From contig DJGJ01000060.1 in the NCBI GenBank assembly GCA_002432715.1, forward strand, positions 1-47,575: DNA of 47,575 bases, in the 5' to 3' direction. Made by a program: the position numbers and the translations under genes. Shown piece by piece: positions 23,990 through 32,624 of the stretch (the stretch's first letter is position 1; each line of letters opens with the position of its first letter). The notes beneath the pieces were generated by a model, which saw only the letters and a list, made by a program, of their open reading frames with translations, was not told the origin of the DNA and searched no databases. The stretch comes from Sphaerochaeta sp. UBA5849. Its GTDB lineage: Bacteria; Spirochaetota; Spirochaetia; Sphaerochaetales; Sphaerochaetaceae.

Positions 23990-25369
23990 CTAGAGGATGA
24001 ACTTCGACAAATCCTGATTCTGGATTATATCACCAAGACGTTCATCCACGTAATCCTTGGTAATGGGAATGGTCTGACCGCTGAGTTCATCGGCGCTGAA
24101 GCTCAGTTCCTCAAGCAATTTCTCCATGATGGTGAACAACCTTCGAGCACCAATATTATCATGATTGGAGTTCACCTCATAGGCGATTTCACTGATTCTT
24201 CTGATGGCATCGTCCTCGAAAACTATCTGAACCCCCTCGGTCTTGAGCAATTCACGATACTGCATGGTAATGGCATTGGCTGGTTCAGTCAGGATCCGGT
24301 AGAAGTCCTCCGCCTTCAGGTCATCCAGTTCGACACGCAACGGGAAGCGGCCCTGAAGCTCGGGAATCAAGTCGCTGGGCTTTGAAACATGGAAGGCTCC
24401 GCTTGCGATGAACAGGATATGGGTTGTATCAACAACCCCCCACTTCGTGGAGACACTGGTTCCTTCAATGATGGGAAGAATGTCTCGCTGCACTCCTTCA
24501 CGGGAGACGTCGATGCCGCCTCCCGAGCCGCCGCTCTTGGCGACTTTGTCAATCTCATCGATGAAGACAATACCCATCTGCTCGACCCGTTCCTTTGCCT
24601 CGTCGATGGCGCGGTCGGTATCGACTGCCTTTTCCGTCTCTTCTTCGGTGAAAATCTCGCGTGCGCGCTTTACCGTCAGCTTGCGGTTGTGACCTTTGCC
24701 GTTTCCGAAAATGGAACCGATGCTCTGCATCGCATCCTGCAGCTCCTCCATATTGGGTTGTCCAAGCACCTCGATGCCGACGCGCTTGCGGCTCTGTACG
24801 TTTATCTCGACCTCTCGCTCATCAAACTTGCCGTCGCGCAGCATCTGCCGAAATCGCTCACGGGTCGTCTTCTGGCTGTCGGTATAACTGCTGCCTACCG
24901 GGATGATGTCCACCGAAGGGTCTTCCTTCACCTGTGGAAGGAGAATGTCCAACAATCGCTCCTCCACCCTGAGGGCAACCTTTTCCTGCTCCCGTTCGGC
25001 GAGCTCGGCCTTGACCTGCTGCACGGCGATGCTCATCAAATCACGGATGATGGATTCGACATCCCGTCCGACATACCCTACTTCCGTGTACTTGGTCGCT
25101 TCAACCTTTATGAAAGGGGCGTTGGACAGCTTTGCAATACGGCGGGCGATCTCCGTCTTTCCCACCCCGGTGGGACCGATCATAATGATATTCTTTGGAG
25201 AAACCTCGTCGCGGATCTCCAGCGGCAGACGCTTGCGGCGGGTGCGGTTGCGAATGGCGACTGCAATCGTCCGCTTTGCCTGCTTCTGTCCGATTATGTA
25301 CTTATCGAGCTCTTTCACTATTTCGGAAGGCTTGAGTTCATCAAGCTTCCTGCTTGCTGTATATGCCAT
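23990..25369 (-). CDS. hslU: ATP-dependent protease ATPase subunit HslU
   Basis: AAA+ unfoldase of the HslUV (ClpYQ) protease, 459 aa, normal length. Motifs: N-terminal LKPSEIVKELDKYIIGQ, Walker A GPTGVGKTEIARRIAKL, the pore-loop region TKYTEVGYVGRDVESIIRDL, then a long I-domain insertion, Walker B MGIVFIDEIDKVAKSGG, and the C-terminal sensor-2 region ending DLSKFIL, the tail that docks into HslV. The start at 25369 has GAGG about ten bases upstream. It follows hslV after three bases. Confidence 0.97.
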   Translation of the reverse strand: MAYTASRKLDELKPSEIVKELDKYIIGQKQAKRTIAVAIRNRTRRKRLPLEIRDEVSPKNIIMIGPTGVGKTEIARRIAKLSNAPFIKVEATKYTEVGYVGRDVESIIRDLMSIAVQQVKAELAEREQEKVALRVEERLLDILLPQVKEDPSVDIIPVGSSYTDSQKTTRERFRQMLRDGKFDEREVEINVQSRKRVGIEVLGQPNMEELQDAMQSIGSIFGNGKGHNRKLTVKRAREIFTEEETEKAVDTDRAIDEAKERVEQMGIVFIDEIDKVAKSGGSGGGIDVSREGVQRDILPIIEGTSVSTKWGVVDTTHILFIASGAFHVSKPSDLIPELQGRFPLRVELDDLKAEDFYRILTEPANAITMQYRELLKTEGVQIVFEDDAIRRISEIAYEVNSNHDNIGARRLFTIMEKLLEELSFSADELSGQTIPITKDYVDERLGDIIQNQDLSKFIL

Positions 25370-25372
25370 CGT

Positions 25373-25909
25373 TTATAATACCTCTACATGAATGCAATCG
25401 TCGGTGTAGATGCACAGCTTCGCTGCTATCTCCACACTCTTGCGGGCAATCTGCTCCGCGCTCATCGTCGGGCCGGCCTCCAGGTACGCAAGGGCTGCAC
25501 TGAGTGCATAGTTGCCCCCGCTGCCGATACCGATGGCATCCCGCTCGGGATCCACCACATCACCTGCCCCGTTTATCAAGAAAATCTTCTTGCCGTCGCT
25601 TACCAGCATCATGGCCTCAAGCTGGCGCAGCTGCTTGTCGACCCTCCACTGTTTGGCAAGCTCGACGGCAGAACGGGTCAAATCACCGTTGAACTGCTTC
25701 AATTTCGCTTCAAACAACTCAAAGAGCGTGAAGGCGTCGGCGGTTGTACCGGCAAAGCCGGTGATGACCTTGCCGTCATACAACGTACGGACCTTGTGTG
25801 CATTCGCCTTGAGAATGGTATCCCCGGCGGTTACCTGCCCATCACCTGCTATAGCTACATGCCCGTCCTTGCGGACTGCTACAATCGTGGTTCCTTTAAA
25901 ACTACTCAT
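25373..25909 (-). CDS. hslV: ATP-dependent protease peptidase subunit HslV
   Basis: Threonine-type proteolytic core of HslUV, 178 aa from the ATG at 25909 with AAGGA six bases before it. The start overlaps the xerC stop by eight bases. The N-terminus is MSSFKGTTIVAVRKDGHVAI followed by GDGQVTAGDTI. The family's mature end is TTIV, so either six residues are removed to expose Thr7 or, as in Bacillus CodW (MSSFHATTIF, from memory), Ser2 is the nucleophile. The C-terminal half has GFAGTTADAFTLFELFE and GSGGNYALSAALA, typical of the family. Confidence 0.95.
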   Translation of the reverse strand: MSSFKGTTIVAVRKDGHVAIAGDGQVTAGDTILKANAHKVRTLYDGKVITGFAGTTADAFTLFELFEAKLKQFNGDLTRSAVELAKQWRVDKQLRQLEAMMLVSDGKKIFLINGAGDVVDPERDAIGIGSGGNYALSAALAYLEAGPTMSAEQIARKSVEIAAKLCIYTDDCIHVEVL

Positions 25910-26795
25910 CCTGTTTCCTTCCATGAGGATGGCTGTACTCATAGACGCGGGCCAACCTCTCTTGTGATACATGGGTGTAAATCTGTGTTGTCGAGATGCT
26001 TTGATGACCAAGCAGCTCCTGTACTAGACGGATATCAGCCCCATTGTCGAGAAGATGGGTTGCATAGGTGTGCCTCAATACATGAGGTGTGAACGGTTTT
26101 TGCCACCCAAGTCTCTTTCTATACACAGCAAACATACTACCAACCGTGCTCATCGGCAACTGTTTTCCTTTGTTCGAGCAGAGCAGATGCGGGCAGGAGA
26201 ATCGTTCCCGTTTCAAGTAGAGGTAGTAGGTCATCAGGTTCTTGCAGCGTTCGGTAAAGAAGACATACCGCTCTTTCCTGCCTTTTCCCAAAACGCGAAT
26301 CCGGCGCTGCTCCCATTCGACGTCCTGCTCCTGGATGGAAAGCAATTCGCTGATGCGGCACCCTGTATCGTAGAGCAGGGTGAACACCACCATGGCACGG
26401 GTCGAAGGAAAATCAGCGTACGGAAGACTGAGCAAGGCCGCTGTTTCTTGAACCGTAAGGACCGAAGGCAGCCTGTCCTGGCGGCGGTGCACCGCTATCA
26501 GGGAGAAGGGATTGGAGGATATTGCCTCATGCTTGAGCAATGAGGAGTAGAAGCTGCGTGCACAGCTGATCTTGCGGTTGATGCTCGCCTGGGAGTAGTG
26601 CTTCTCCTTGACCAAGTAACGCACATACATGCGTGCATCCTCGCGCGTGAGCTGAAGCAGGGATACGCCCAACGTTGAAACATAGGCTTGCAACTGCAAC
26701 AGGTCCCGCTCATAGGCGAGCAGGGTATGTTCGCTGAGACTTCTCAGACTCTTCTGCGTCTGGAGAAATGTTGGTATCAAAGAGTCTTCACGCAT
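25902..26795 (-). CDS. xerC: Tyrosine recombinase XerC-like
   Basis: Site-specific recombinase for chromosome-dimer resolution at dif, 297 aa. The N-terminal SAM-like domain begins FLQTQKSLRSLSEHTLLAYE. The catalytic domain has Arg in LYDTGCRISELLSIQ, Lys in the GKGRKERYVFF hairpin, the HxxR box HVLRHTYATHLLDNG, His/Trp-position LGHQSISTTQIY, and the nucleophile Tyr in IYTHVS. Gene order dprA-xerC-hslV-hslU matches Bacillus (codV-codW-codX) and other spirochaetes. It is a core Xer protein, not a phage integrase. Confidence 0.92.
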   Translation of the reverse strand: MREDSLIPTFLQTQKSLRSLSEHTLLAYERDLLQLQAYVSTLGVSLLQLTREDARMYVRYLVKEKHYSQASINRKISCARSFYSSLLKHEAISSNPFSLIAVHRRQDRLPSVLTVQETAALLSLPYADFPSTRAMVVFTLLYDTGCRISELLSIQEQDVEWEQRRIRVLGKGRKERYVFFTERCKNLMTYYLYLKRERFSCPHLLCSNKGKQLPMSTVGSMFAVYRKRLGWQKPFTPHVLRHTYATHLLDNGADIRLVQELLGHQSISTTQIYTHVSQERLARVYEYSHPHGRKQDE

Positions 26796-27648
26796 GTCCC
26801 AGACTATAGCACGAGGGCCCGAAACGGTACAATGAGCCGGCTTGGATCCGCACTGTTGCAGGCCAATTTTGCCTGATGGCTACATCAGCATATCCATCAA
26901 TGGTCTCGGCTCCCATGTCAACGAGCGAACGGGAGCCTGCATTCACTTCGCCACATCGTGTTCCCGTGCTGTGCACATAGACATCCTTTCCAAGATCGAG
27001 GGCGCAGGTTGCACAATGCATCGCCCCTGATTTGGATGGAGCCTGCATCACTACGCAAGCTTCTGCAAGGGCGGCTGAGAGGACATTGCGACTGAGGCAT
27101 CGAAACGACAAGGCCTGCTCATCAGGCTCATAGGCTGAGATGGTACAGAAACTTCGCAGCAGTGCATTGTTTGTGATGCGTTTGGCGGCAAGCCCGCAAT
27201 CGCACAGTACAACCGCCGCCCTGTTGCTGTCCTTCAGTGCATAGAGGCAGTTGCGGTCGATACCCCGACTGTTGCTGGTTACCAGTGTCACTTCATTCGC
27301 TCCCGCCTCCAGGGCAAACTCATAGGAACTCTGGCTCGCAAGCGCATCGGGATACCGGGTCCCGCATACCATCAGCATGCGTTCTGCCTGATTGGGCAGG
27401 CCATTGGTGTACATGAGTCGAAACGGAGGATTCTCAAGGTGGTAGAACTGTTTGGGATAGCATTCCATTCCATAAAAGACAACCCGGGCGCTGCCTTGGG
27501 CAAGGAATGCAAGCATTCGCTCTGTTTTTTCGGTATTCGCACCCAGATGAATCAAGTCGTCCCGAGAGGGAGTGCTGGAGGCCAGGCTGAGTTTCTCCTG
27601 TGCCCCGAGGGAGAGCTGACTGATGGAAAGAAGGGTTGAGAGTTTCAT
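26788..27648 (-). CDS. dprA: Divergent DprA/Smf family protein
   Basis: Rossmann-fold DNA-processing protein that, in competent bacteria, loads RecA on incoming single strands. It has 286 aa from the ATG at 27648. The region after residue ~85 fits DprA (NPPFRLMYTNG, LMVCGTRYPDALA, then SRGIDRNCLYALK, with SKSGAMHCATCALDLGKDVY near the end). The diagnostic SGxArGID...H stretch is altered (TSNSRGIDRNCLYAL, lacking the usual Gly and His). The C-terminal winged-helix domain of long DprAs is absent. It overlaps xerC by eight bases and follows the TSUP gene after 32. Family assignment rests on both motif and position. Confidence 0.8.
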   Translation of the reverse strand: MKLSTLLSISQLSLGAQEKLSLASSTPSRDDLIHLGANTEKTERMLAFLAQGSARVVFYGMECYPKQFYHLENPPFRLMYTNGLPNQAERMLMVCGTRYPDALASQSSYEFALEAGANEVTLVTSNSRGIDRNCLYALKDSNRAAVVLCDCGLAAKRITNNALLRSFCTISAYEPDEQALSFRCLSRNVLSAALAEACVVMQAPSKSGAMHCATCALDLGKDVYVHSTGTRCGEVNAGSRSLVDMGAETIDGYADVAIRQNWPATVRIQAGSLYRFGPSCYSLGHA

Positions 27649-27680
27649 GCCCCCAAAGGGCCGAAGGGTGGATGATTGCT

Positions 27681-28424
27681 TCAGAACAGCGAAACGGCGA
27701 CTTTCACCAACAAGAGGGCAAGAACGAAAAGCATAACCGGTTTCACCACATGCACCCCGACTTTCAAGGCGAGCCGGCTGCCCAGGAAACCCCCGATGAC
27801 GGCGCTGATCGCACAAGGCACGGCGATGGAGAAATCAATCACCCCGTGATACAGGAACATGGCAAGGGCTGCAACATTTGAGGAAAGATTGACGATTCGA
27901 GCAGTTCCGCAGGCTTTCAGAAGATCCATTCCCAGGACTGAAGTGAAAATCAGGGTAAGGAACATGCCGGTACCCGGCCCGAAGAAGCCGTCGTAGGCAC
28001 CGACCACCAAGCCGGTCATCGAGCCCAGAACGTAGAGAAGCACGCGGCTTTTTTCCTTTGCTTGTCCGAAATCGGGTTTGAACAGCATAAAGAGCGCGAT
28101 GGCGGGAACCAGGATGACCAGAAGGTAGTTCAGATATGTATCGGCATACAGGTTTGCAAGGAAAGACCCGATCGCTGAACCGATGAAGCTCGTCACGGTT
28201 GCAACCAGGCCTATGGACAAGGAGACCTGCGACCGTCGAAGGTACTGGATGGATGCAACCAAGGTACCGCTTGCCGAGGAGAACTTGTTGTTTCCCAACG
28301 CTGTCTGGGGGGGAAGGCCGAGTGCAACATAGGCGGTGAGGGTGATCAAGCCTCCCCCTCCAGCTATGGCATCGACAAACGAACCAAAGGCGATGATGGG
28401 ACACAATATGAACAGTACACTCAT
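27681..28424 (-). CDS. TSUP (TauE/SafE, DUF81) family permease
   Basis: Integral membrane transporter of the TSUP family, exporting sulfite, sulfonates or related anions in characterised members; 247 aa with about eight hydrophobic segments. The first repeat has FVDAIAGGGGLITLTAYVAL and GNNKFSSASGTLVASIQYL. The second has GSMTGLVVGAYDGFFGPGTG and ARIVNLSSNVAALAMFLYHG. This pair of inverted halves is diagnostic. It overlaps the downstream end of the xerD-like gene by four bases (ATGA). The substrate cannot be told, and its place among DNA-recombination genes gives no hint. Confidence 0.88.
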   Translation of the reverse strand: MSVLFILCPIIAFGSFVDAIAGGGGLITLTAYVALGLPPQTALGNNKFSSASGTLVASIQYLRRSQVSLSIGLVATVTSFIGSAIGSFLANLYADTYLNYLLVILVPAIALFMLFKPDFGQAKEKSRVLLYVLGSMTGLVVGAYDGFFGPGTGMFLTLIFTSVLGMDLLKACGTARIVNLSSNVAALAMFLYHGVIDFSIAVPCAISAVIGGFLGSRLALKVGVHVVKPVMLFVLALLLVKVAVSLF

Positions 28425-29320
28425 CTCTGGTTCCCATCCTCGACATCGGTATGAAACTGCTCGTATGCTTTTTGCAGCTGCCTGGTATCGACATGGGTGT
28501 ACATCTGGGTGGTCTGTATATCGCTGTGGCCGAGAAGCTCCTGCACGCTCCTCAGATCGGCACCGCCTTCGAGGAGATGGGTGGCAAAGCTATGACGAAG
28601 GGTATGCACCTTTGCATCGAGTCCGATTGCATCGCAGTAAGCGATGAATCGTTTGTATACGGCTTGTCTGGTCAACTTCCGGCCCCGCCTTCCCACAAAC
28701 AACGCCTTGGTCGAACCACGCATTCCTACAAGGTGCTCCCGTACGTTCTTCAGATATGCATCAACCCAGCTGCGGGCGACCTCTCCGACGGGGATGATGC
28801 GGATCTTATGCCGCTTTCCTATAACCCGGATGCTGGTCCTTTGGTAATCGGAGACTTCCAAGTCGCATGCCTCACTGATCCGCAGTCCGCAGGAGTAGAT
28901 GAGCTCGAACAGCGTTCGATCGCGAAATCCAAGAGCGTCGGCAGTGTCGATGCTGTCAAGCAGGGCATCCACCTGGGCGATGCTCGCCACCTGGGGAAGG
29001 TTCTGCTGCTGCCGTCCCCGCTTGATCATCAACACCGGGTTGTCTTCCCTGATCTTGCTCAACTGCAGAAACGAAAAAAATGATCGCAATGCCGATACCA
29101 TCTTGGCAACGCTTCGCTCGCTCAAACGGCGAAGTTGCACCTGCTCTACAAGATAGGACTCAATGTAACTTGCGCCCACCTTCTCATAATCGACTCCAGA
29201 AGCCAAAAAAAGCGTGACCTCATGGGTATATACAGACTGCGTCGCCTCCGAAAGGCGACGCTGCATGGCCAGATAATCTGTATAATCGTCGATCAAAAGC
29301 AAGTCGGATGCATTGCTCAT
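28421..29320 (-). CDS. xerD: Tyrosine recombinase XerD-like
   Basis: Second Xer-type recombinase, 299 aa from the ATG at 29320. The N-terminal domain (DYTDYLAMQRRLSEATQSVY) precedes a catalytic domain with Arg in IYSCGLRISEACDLEVS, Lys in GKRHKIRIIPVG, HxxR HTLRHSFATHLLEGGADL, LGHSDIQTTQMY and Tyr in MYTHVDTR. It starts about three bases from the ftsZ stop without a clear Shine-Dalgarno, suggesting coupling to ftsZ. With xerC 1.6 kb away it probably forms the XerCD pair; which is C and which is D is a guess from motif similarity and position. Confidence 0.88.
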   Translation of the reverse strand: MSNASDLLLIDDYTDYLAMQRRLSEATQSVYTHEVTLFLASGVDYEKVGASYIESYLVEQVQLRRLSERSVAKMVSALRSFFSFLQLSKIREDNPVLMIKRGRQQQNLPQVASIAQVDALLDSIDTADALGFRDRTLFELIYSCGLRISEACDLEVSDYQRTSIRVIGKRHKIRIIPVGEVARSWVDAYLKNVREHLVGMRGSTKALFVGRRGRKLTRQAVYKRFIAYCDAIGLDAKVHTLRHSFATHLLEGGADLRSVQELLGHSDIQTTQMYTHVDTRQLQKAYEQFHTDVEDGNQR

Positions 29321-29322
29321 GA

Positions 29323-30564
29323 TCAATTGTCATCCGCTTTATTGCGTGAGTAGCGAAGAACGGCGGGGATGGTGTAATCATTTGCATTGGTGTTTGGTCC
29401 CTTGCCTAGCTGTTTCTGCAAATCCTGCCACCGGTTCACCTGAATGGAGGCGACTTCGCTCTGCTCCTCACTCTTCTTTGCAGGCTGGGATGATTCCTCG
29501 CTCTTGCCATCCTCCCGCTTTGCGGTAGCATATCGTCGTTTTACCATGTCGATGTCTGCAAGCTCTGCACCCACGACATCCTCCTTCCTCTCGAACCCGG
29601 TTGCAACCACGGTCACCTTGATGCGGTCCCCGAGCTCCGGGTTGAACGCTTGACCGGCGATGATCAAAGCATCATCGGCACACCGTTCGGTAACCAGTTC
29701 CACCACATCCTGATACTCCTGCAAGGTGAGGGAGTCACTGCCTGCAAGGTTGACCAATACGCTTTTGGCCCCCTCGATGCTGGCATTTTCCAGAAGCGGA
29801 TTGCTGATGGCCTGCCTGGCGGCATCCACAGCACGGTTCGCCCCCTCGCCGAAGCCGATTCCCATCAAGGCATCACCCTTGCCTTTCATGACGGTACGTA
29901 CGTCTGCAAAGTCGATGTTGATCTCTCCGGGTTCCGTAATGAGTTCACTGATGCCCTGAACACCCATATACAGCACTTCGTCGGCCATGAGGAAGGCCTG
30001 CTTGATCGGTGTATTGTTCTCCACCACCTTCAGCAAGTACTGGTTGGGAATGATAATCAGGGTGTCGACCTGCTTGCGCAGCTTCTCGATTCCCGCCTGG
30101 GCGAGCATCAGCTTCTTCTTGCCTTCAAATGCGAAGGGTGTGGTGACCACAGCCACGGTCAGGGCGTTGCAGCTCTTGGCGATTTCAGCAACAATCGGGG
30201 CTGCACCGGTGCCGGTTCCCCCTCCCATGCCGGCGGTGATGAACACCATGTCGGCATTCTCGATCTCGCGTCGAATGTCCTCTTTGCTCTCCTGGGCAGC
30301 CTTCTCCCCCACCTCGGGCACGCCTCCTGCACCCAAGCCACCGGTCAGTTCCTTGCCGATAGGAATCCTGATCTGGGCGTTGGAACGCTGAAGGGCCTGC
30401 ATATCGGTATTCATGGTAACAAAATGTACCTTTTTCAAGCCGCTGGCGATCATACGGTTGACTGCATTGCCGCCAGCCCCCCCCACGCCGACTACCTTGA
30501 TGATCGTAGAGGTAGCCTGTTCATCCTGGACCATATCCTCTACTTCAAACATTCCAAAATCCAT
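29323..30564 (-). CDS. ftsZ: Cell division GTPase FtsZ
   Basis: Tubulin homologue that forms the Z ring, 413 aa. The N-terminal peptide is followed by IIKVVGVGGAGGNAVNRMI, the GTP-binding tubulin signature GGGTGTGAAPIVAEIAK, the T7 loop INIDFADVRTVMKGKG, and a variable linker rich in Lys, Glu and Ser. The C-terminal peptide is DYTIPAVLRYSR, the binding site for FtsA and other partners, and is followed by eight more residues. AAGGA lies seven bases before the ATG. ftsA is 28 bases upstream. Confidence 0.98.
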   Translation of the reverse strand: MDFGMFEVEDMVQDEQATSTIIKVVGVGGAGGNAVNRMIASGLKKVHFVTMNTDMQALQRSNAQIRIPIGKELTGGLGAGGVPEVGEKAAQESKEDIRREIENADMVFITAGMGGGTGTGAAPIVAEIAKSCNALTVAVVTTPFAFEGKKKLMLAQAGIEKLRKQVDTLIIIPNQYLLKVVENNTPIKQAFLMADEVLYMGVQGISELITEPGEINIDFADVRTVMKGKGDALMGIGFGEGANRAVDAARQAISNPLLENASIEGAKSVLVNLAGSDSLTLQEYQDVVELVTERCADDALIIAGQAFNPELGDRIKVTVVATGFERKEDVVGAELADIDMVKRRYATAKREDGKSEESSQPAKKSEEQSEVASIQVNRWQDLQKQLGKGPNTNANDYTIPAVLRYSRNKADDN

Positions 30565-30592
30565 AGCGTATTCCTTTGCCTTTCGGCTTCAC

Positions 30593-31840
30593 TTAAAACA
30601 AAGTCCTGAAAAATCCACGGAGCTTGGAGGCGGCCCCACCCTCTTTTCGGTGCACCCGTTCCTTGCGCGAGCGGGTGGATGTTCCCGTCTCACGCACCTT
30701 CCGGGCCTCGCTTTTGAGCAACCCCAGAACCGTTGTGTACTGCGGGCTTATATAGCTTCGGTCCAATCCCCCGATGGCCTCGGGAAACCCAAGGCGGGCG
30801 GGAAGACGGAAAATCTCACTGGCAAGTTCGGTAACCCCGCTGAGCAGGGACCCGCCGCCGACAAGCACCACCCCTCCACCGAACGAGCCCTGGATTTGGG
30901 CTTTCTCCAAGTCGCTTTGCAAGCGGGAGAAAATCTCAGCCATGCGGGGCTCGATCACCTTGCTCAGTTCCTTCTTCGGCATCTTGATGGCGGGAAGACC
31001 GCCTACCTGAGGAATAAGAATCATTTCATCGCTGGAAACCGAAGGAACGTAACTGTGGCCGCTTTCACACTTGATCTGTTCAGCTGCAGCTCTCGTCTTG
31101 TTCAAAATATAGGCAATGTCGTTGGTTACCGCCTCGCCGCCGAGGTTGACGCCTCCGGTATACACCGGAGCCCCGTTGGTATAGGCGATCATATTGGTGA
31201 TGCCGCTTCCAATGTTGATGAGGATCGTCCCCATCTCTTTCTCTTCACTGCTGAGCACGACTTCCGAGTCGGCAAGGCTCTGAAGCACCAAGCGCTGCAC
31301 GGATAGGCCGGAACGCTGGATGCACTTTCGTTCGTTCTGGCAGATGGAGGATGCAGCGGTGACAATGAGCACCCGGCTCTCCAGCCGGTGGCCGAGCATA
31401 TCGATCGGGTCCTTGATGCCCATCTGTCCATCGATCTGAAAATCCTGGACCAGGGTATGGAGAATTTCCCGATCCTGGGGAAGCTCAAAAGCCCGGGCCA
31501 CTTCAAGACTTCTGAAGATATCTTCCCGCTTGATCTCCTGATCCTTGCTGTTGATGCCGACCACTCCGGTGCTGGGGATCCCGACGACATTTTCACCACC
31601 GATACCGATGATCACCTCGTTCATTTCAGCCCCGGCTTGCAACTCGGCCTCGTTGATTACGGTTTGGATGGTCTTCAAAGTCTGTTCAATATTGACGATT
31701 GAACCGGCACGAACCCCTTCGCTCGGATGTTCGCAGATGCTGTCGACCATCAGTTGGCCGTCCCGGCTCACCGAGCCGATTACGCATCTGGTCCGGCTCG
31801 AGCCGATATCCAATCCCATCAACATCTTTTCACCAGCCAT
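30593..31840 (-). CDS. ftsA: Cell division protein FtsA
   Basis: Actin-like membrane tether of FtsZ, 415 aa. The ATG at 31840 has AGGGGG eight bases upstream. The frame is open to 31975 but the longer form would overlap ftsQ. Motifs: phosphate 1 LMGLDIGSSRTRCVIGSV, the 1C domain with HTLVQDFQIDGQMGIKDPIDM, phosphate 2 TILINIGSGITNMIAYTNG, adenosine motif GGVVLVGGGSLLSGV, and the C-terminal amphipathic membrane helix SKLRGFFRTLF preceded by a basic stretch. Confidence 0.96.
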   Translation of the reverse strand: MAGEKMLMGLDIGSSRTRCVIGSVSRDGQLMVDSICEHPSEGVRAGSIVNIEQTLKTIQTVINEAELQAGAEMNEVIIGIGGENVVGIPSTGVVGINSKDQEIKREDIFRSLEVARAFELPQDREILHTLVQDFQIDGQMGIKDPIDMLGHRLESRVLIVTAASSICQNERKCIQRSGLSVQRLVLQSLADSEVVLSSEEKEMGTILINIGSGITNMIAYTNGAPVYTGGVNLGGEAVTNDIAYILNKTRAAAEQIKCESGHSYVPSVSSDEMILIPQVGGLPAIKMPKKELSKVIEPRMAEIFSRLQSDLEKAQIQGSFGGGVVLVGGGSLLSGVTELASEIFRLPARLGFPEAIGGLDRSYISPQYTTVLGLLKSEARKVRETGTSTRSRKERVHRKEGGAASKLRGFFRTLF

Positions 31841-31865
31841 TACAGCAACCCCCTTCTGGTCGGTC

Positions 31866-32624
31866 TCACCACCTGCGTACCAAACCTTCACGATAGAGGT
31901 CGTAACGCCTGGCTTCCGAGCTGAGGAAAGAGAGGGAATCTTTTTGGTCCTGCAGGACCAACGAGACAGCCGCATGTATTTGCGGTGCCCCTACAGGCTC
32001 CCTCACCCAAATTTGGGCATTCAGGGACGAGAGTTCAAGAACCATCTTTCCAAAGCTGTTACTACTATTATTATCGTATTTTATCTTAGTTATCAAGGTG
32101 GTTTTTCCCTCAAGCGAGGTTGCCAGCTGCATGACGTGGAGAAACGAGTCGTCAACCGAGTACGTTGCCATCATGTGTGCATAGGAAGCGGGCACCTCGA
32201 TGGTGACGACGACTTTCTGCCAAGCGGATACATCATCAGGATGCAGCTTCCTCAAATGATGATCCTCAACCAAATAGGCCTGCCCTCCATCCTCCTCCCT
32301 GATTACCGCCGACGCATCAAAAAGATGCAGAGTAGCCTGCAAGGTCGAGGGCGGTTTTCGCCGGAGGTCCGCTTTTTGTATTCCGGTAATGTCCGTAAGC
32401 GCTCTTTTTTGTTTCATCATGTTGATGGAGAACAGCGAAACACCCACCAATGAAGCCAACTGCTGCTTCGCCTCTACGGGAACTTCCCCGCTGCCTCCCT
32501 CTACCGTAATCTGGACCGTACGAAGGTTGAAGGCGGGTATCGATTGGAGAAGCAACAGGCCCAGGATGATGGCAAATACAAGGATGAGCAAGGTCAGTTT
32601 CACCTTGATCGCCACCGGTTTCAT
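31866..32624 (-). CDS. ftsQ: FtsQ/DivIB-like cell division protein
   Basis: Bitopic divisome protein that links early and late division proteins with FtsL and FtsB; 252 aa. A short basic cytoplasmic tail is followed by a membrane segment (~9-29, LTLLILVFAIILGLLLLQSI). A POTRA-like domain follows (FNLRTVQITVEGGSGEVP, then GVSLFSINMMKQKRALTDI) and then a beta-rich C-terminal domain. Sequence conservation in this family is low; the call rests on topology, the POTRA-like start and position between ftsW and ftsA. It overlaps ftsW by four bases (ATGA). Confidence 0.85.
   Translation of the reverse strand: MKPVAIKVKLTLLILVFAIILGLLLLQSIPAFNLRTVQITVEGGSGEVPVEAKQQLASLVGVSLFSINMMKQKRALTDITGIQKADLRRKPPSTLQATLHLFDASAVIREEDGGQAYLVEDHHLRKLHPDDVSAWQKVVVTIEVPASYAHMMATYSVDDSFLHVMQLATSLEGKTTLITKIKYDNNSSNSFGKMVLELSSLNAQIWVREPVGAPQIHAAVSLVLQDQKDSLSFLSSEARRYDLYREGLVRRW

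Noticed and set aside
25902..29320. Xer-type genes as integrases of a mobile element
   Set aside because: No attachment repeats, phage genes or composition shift; both fit core XerC/XerD with conserved synteny.
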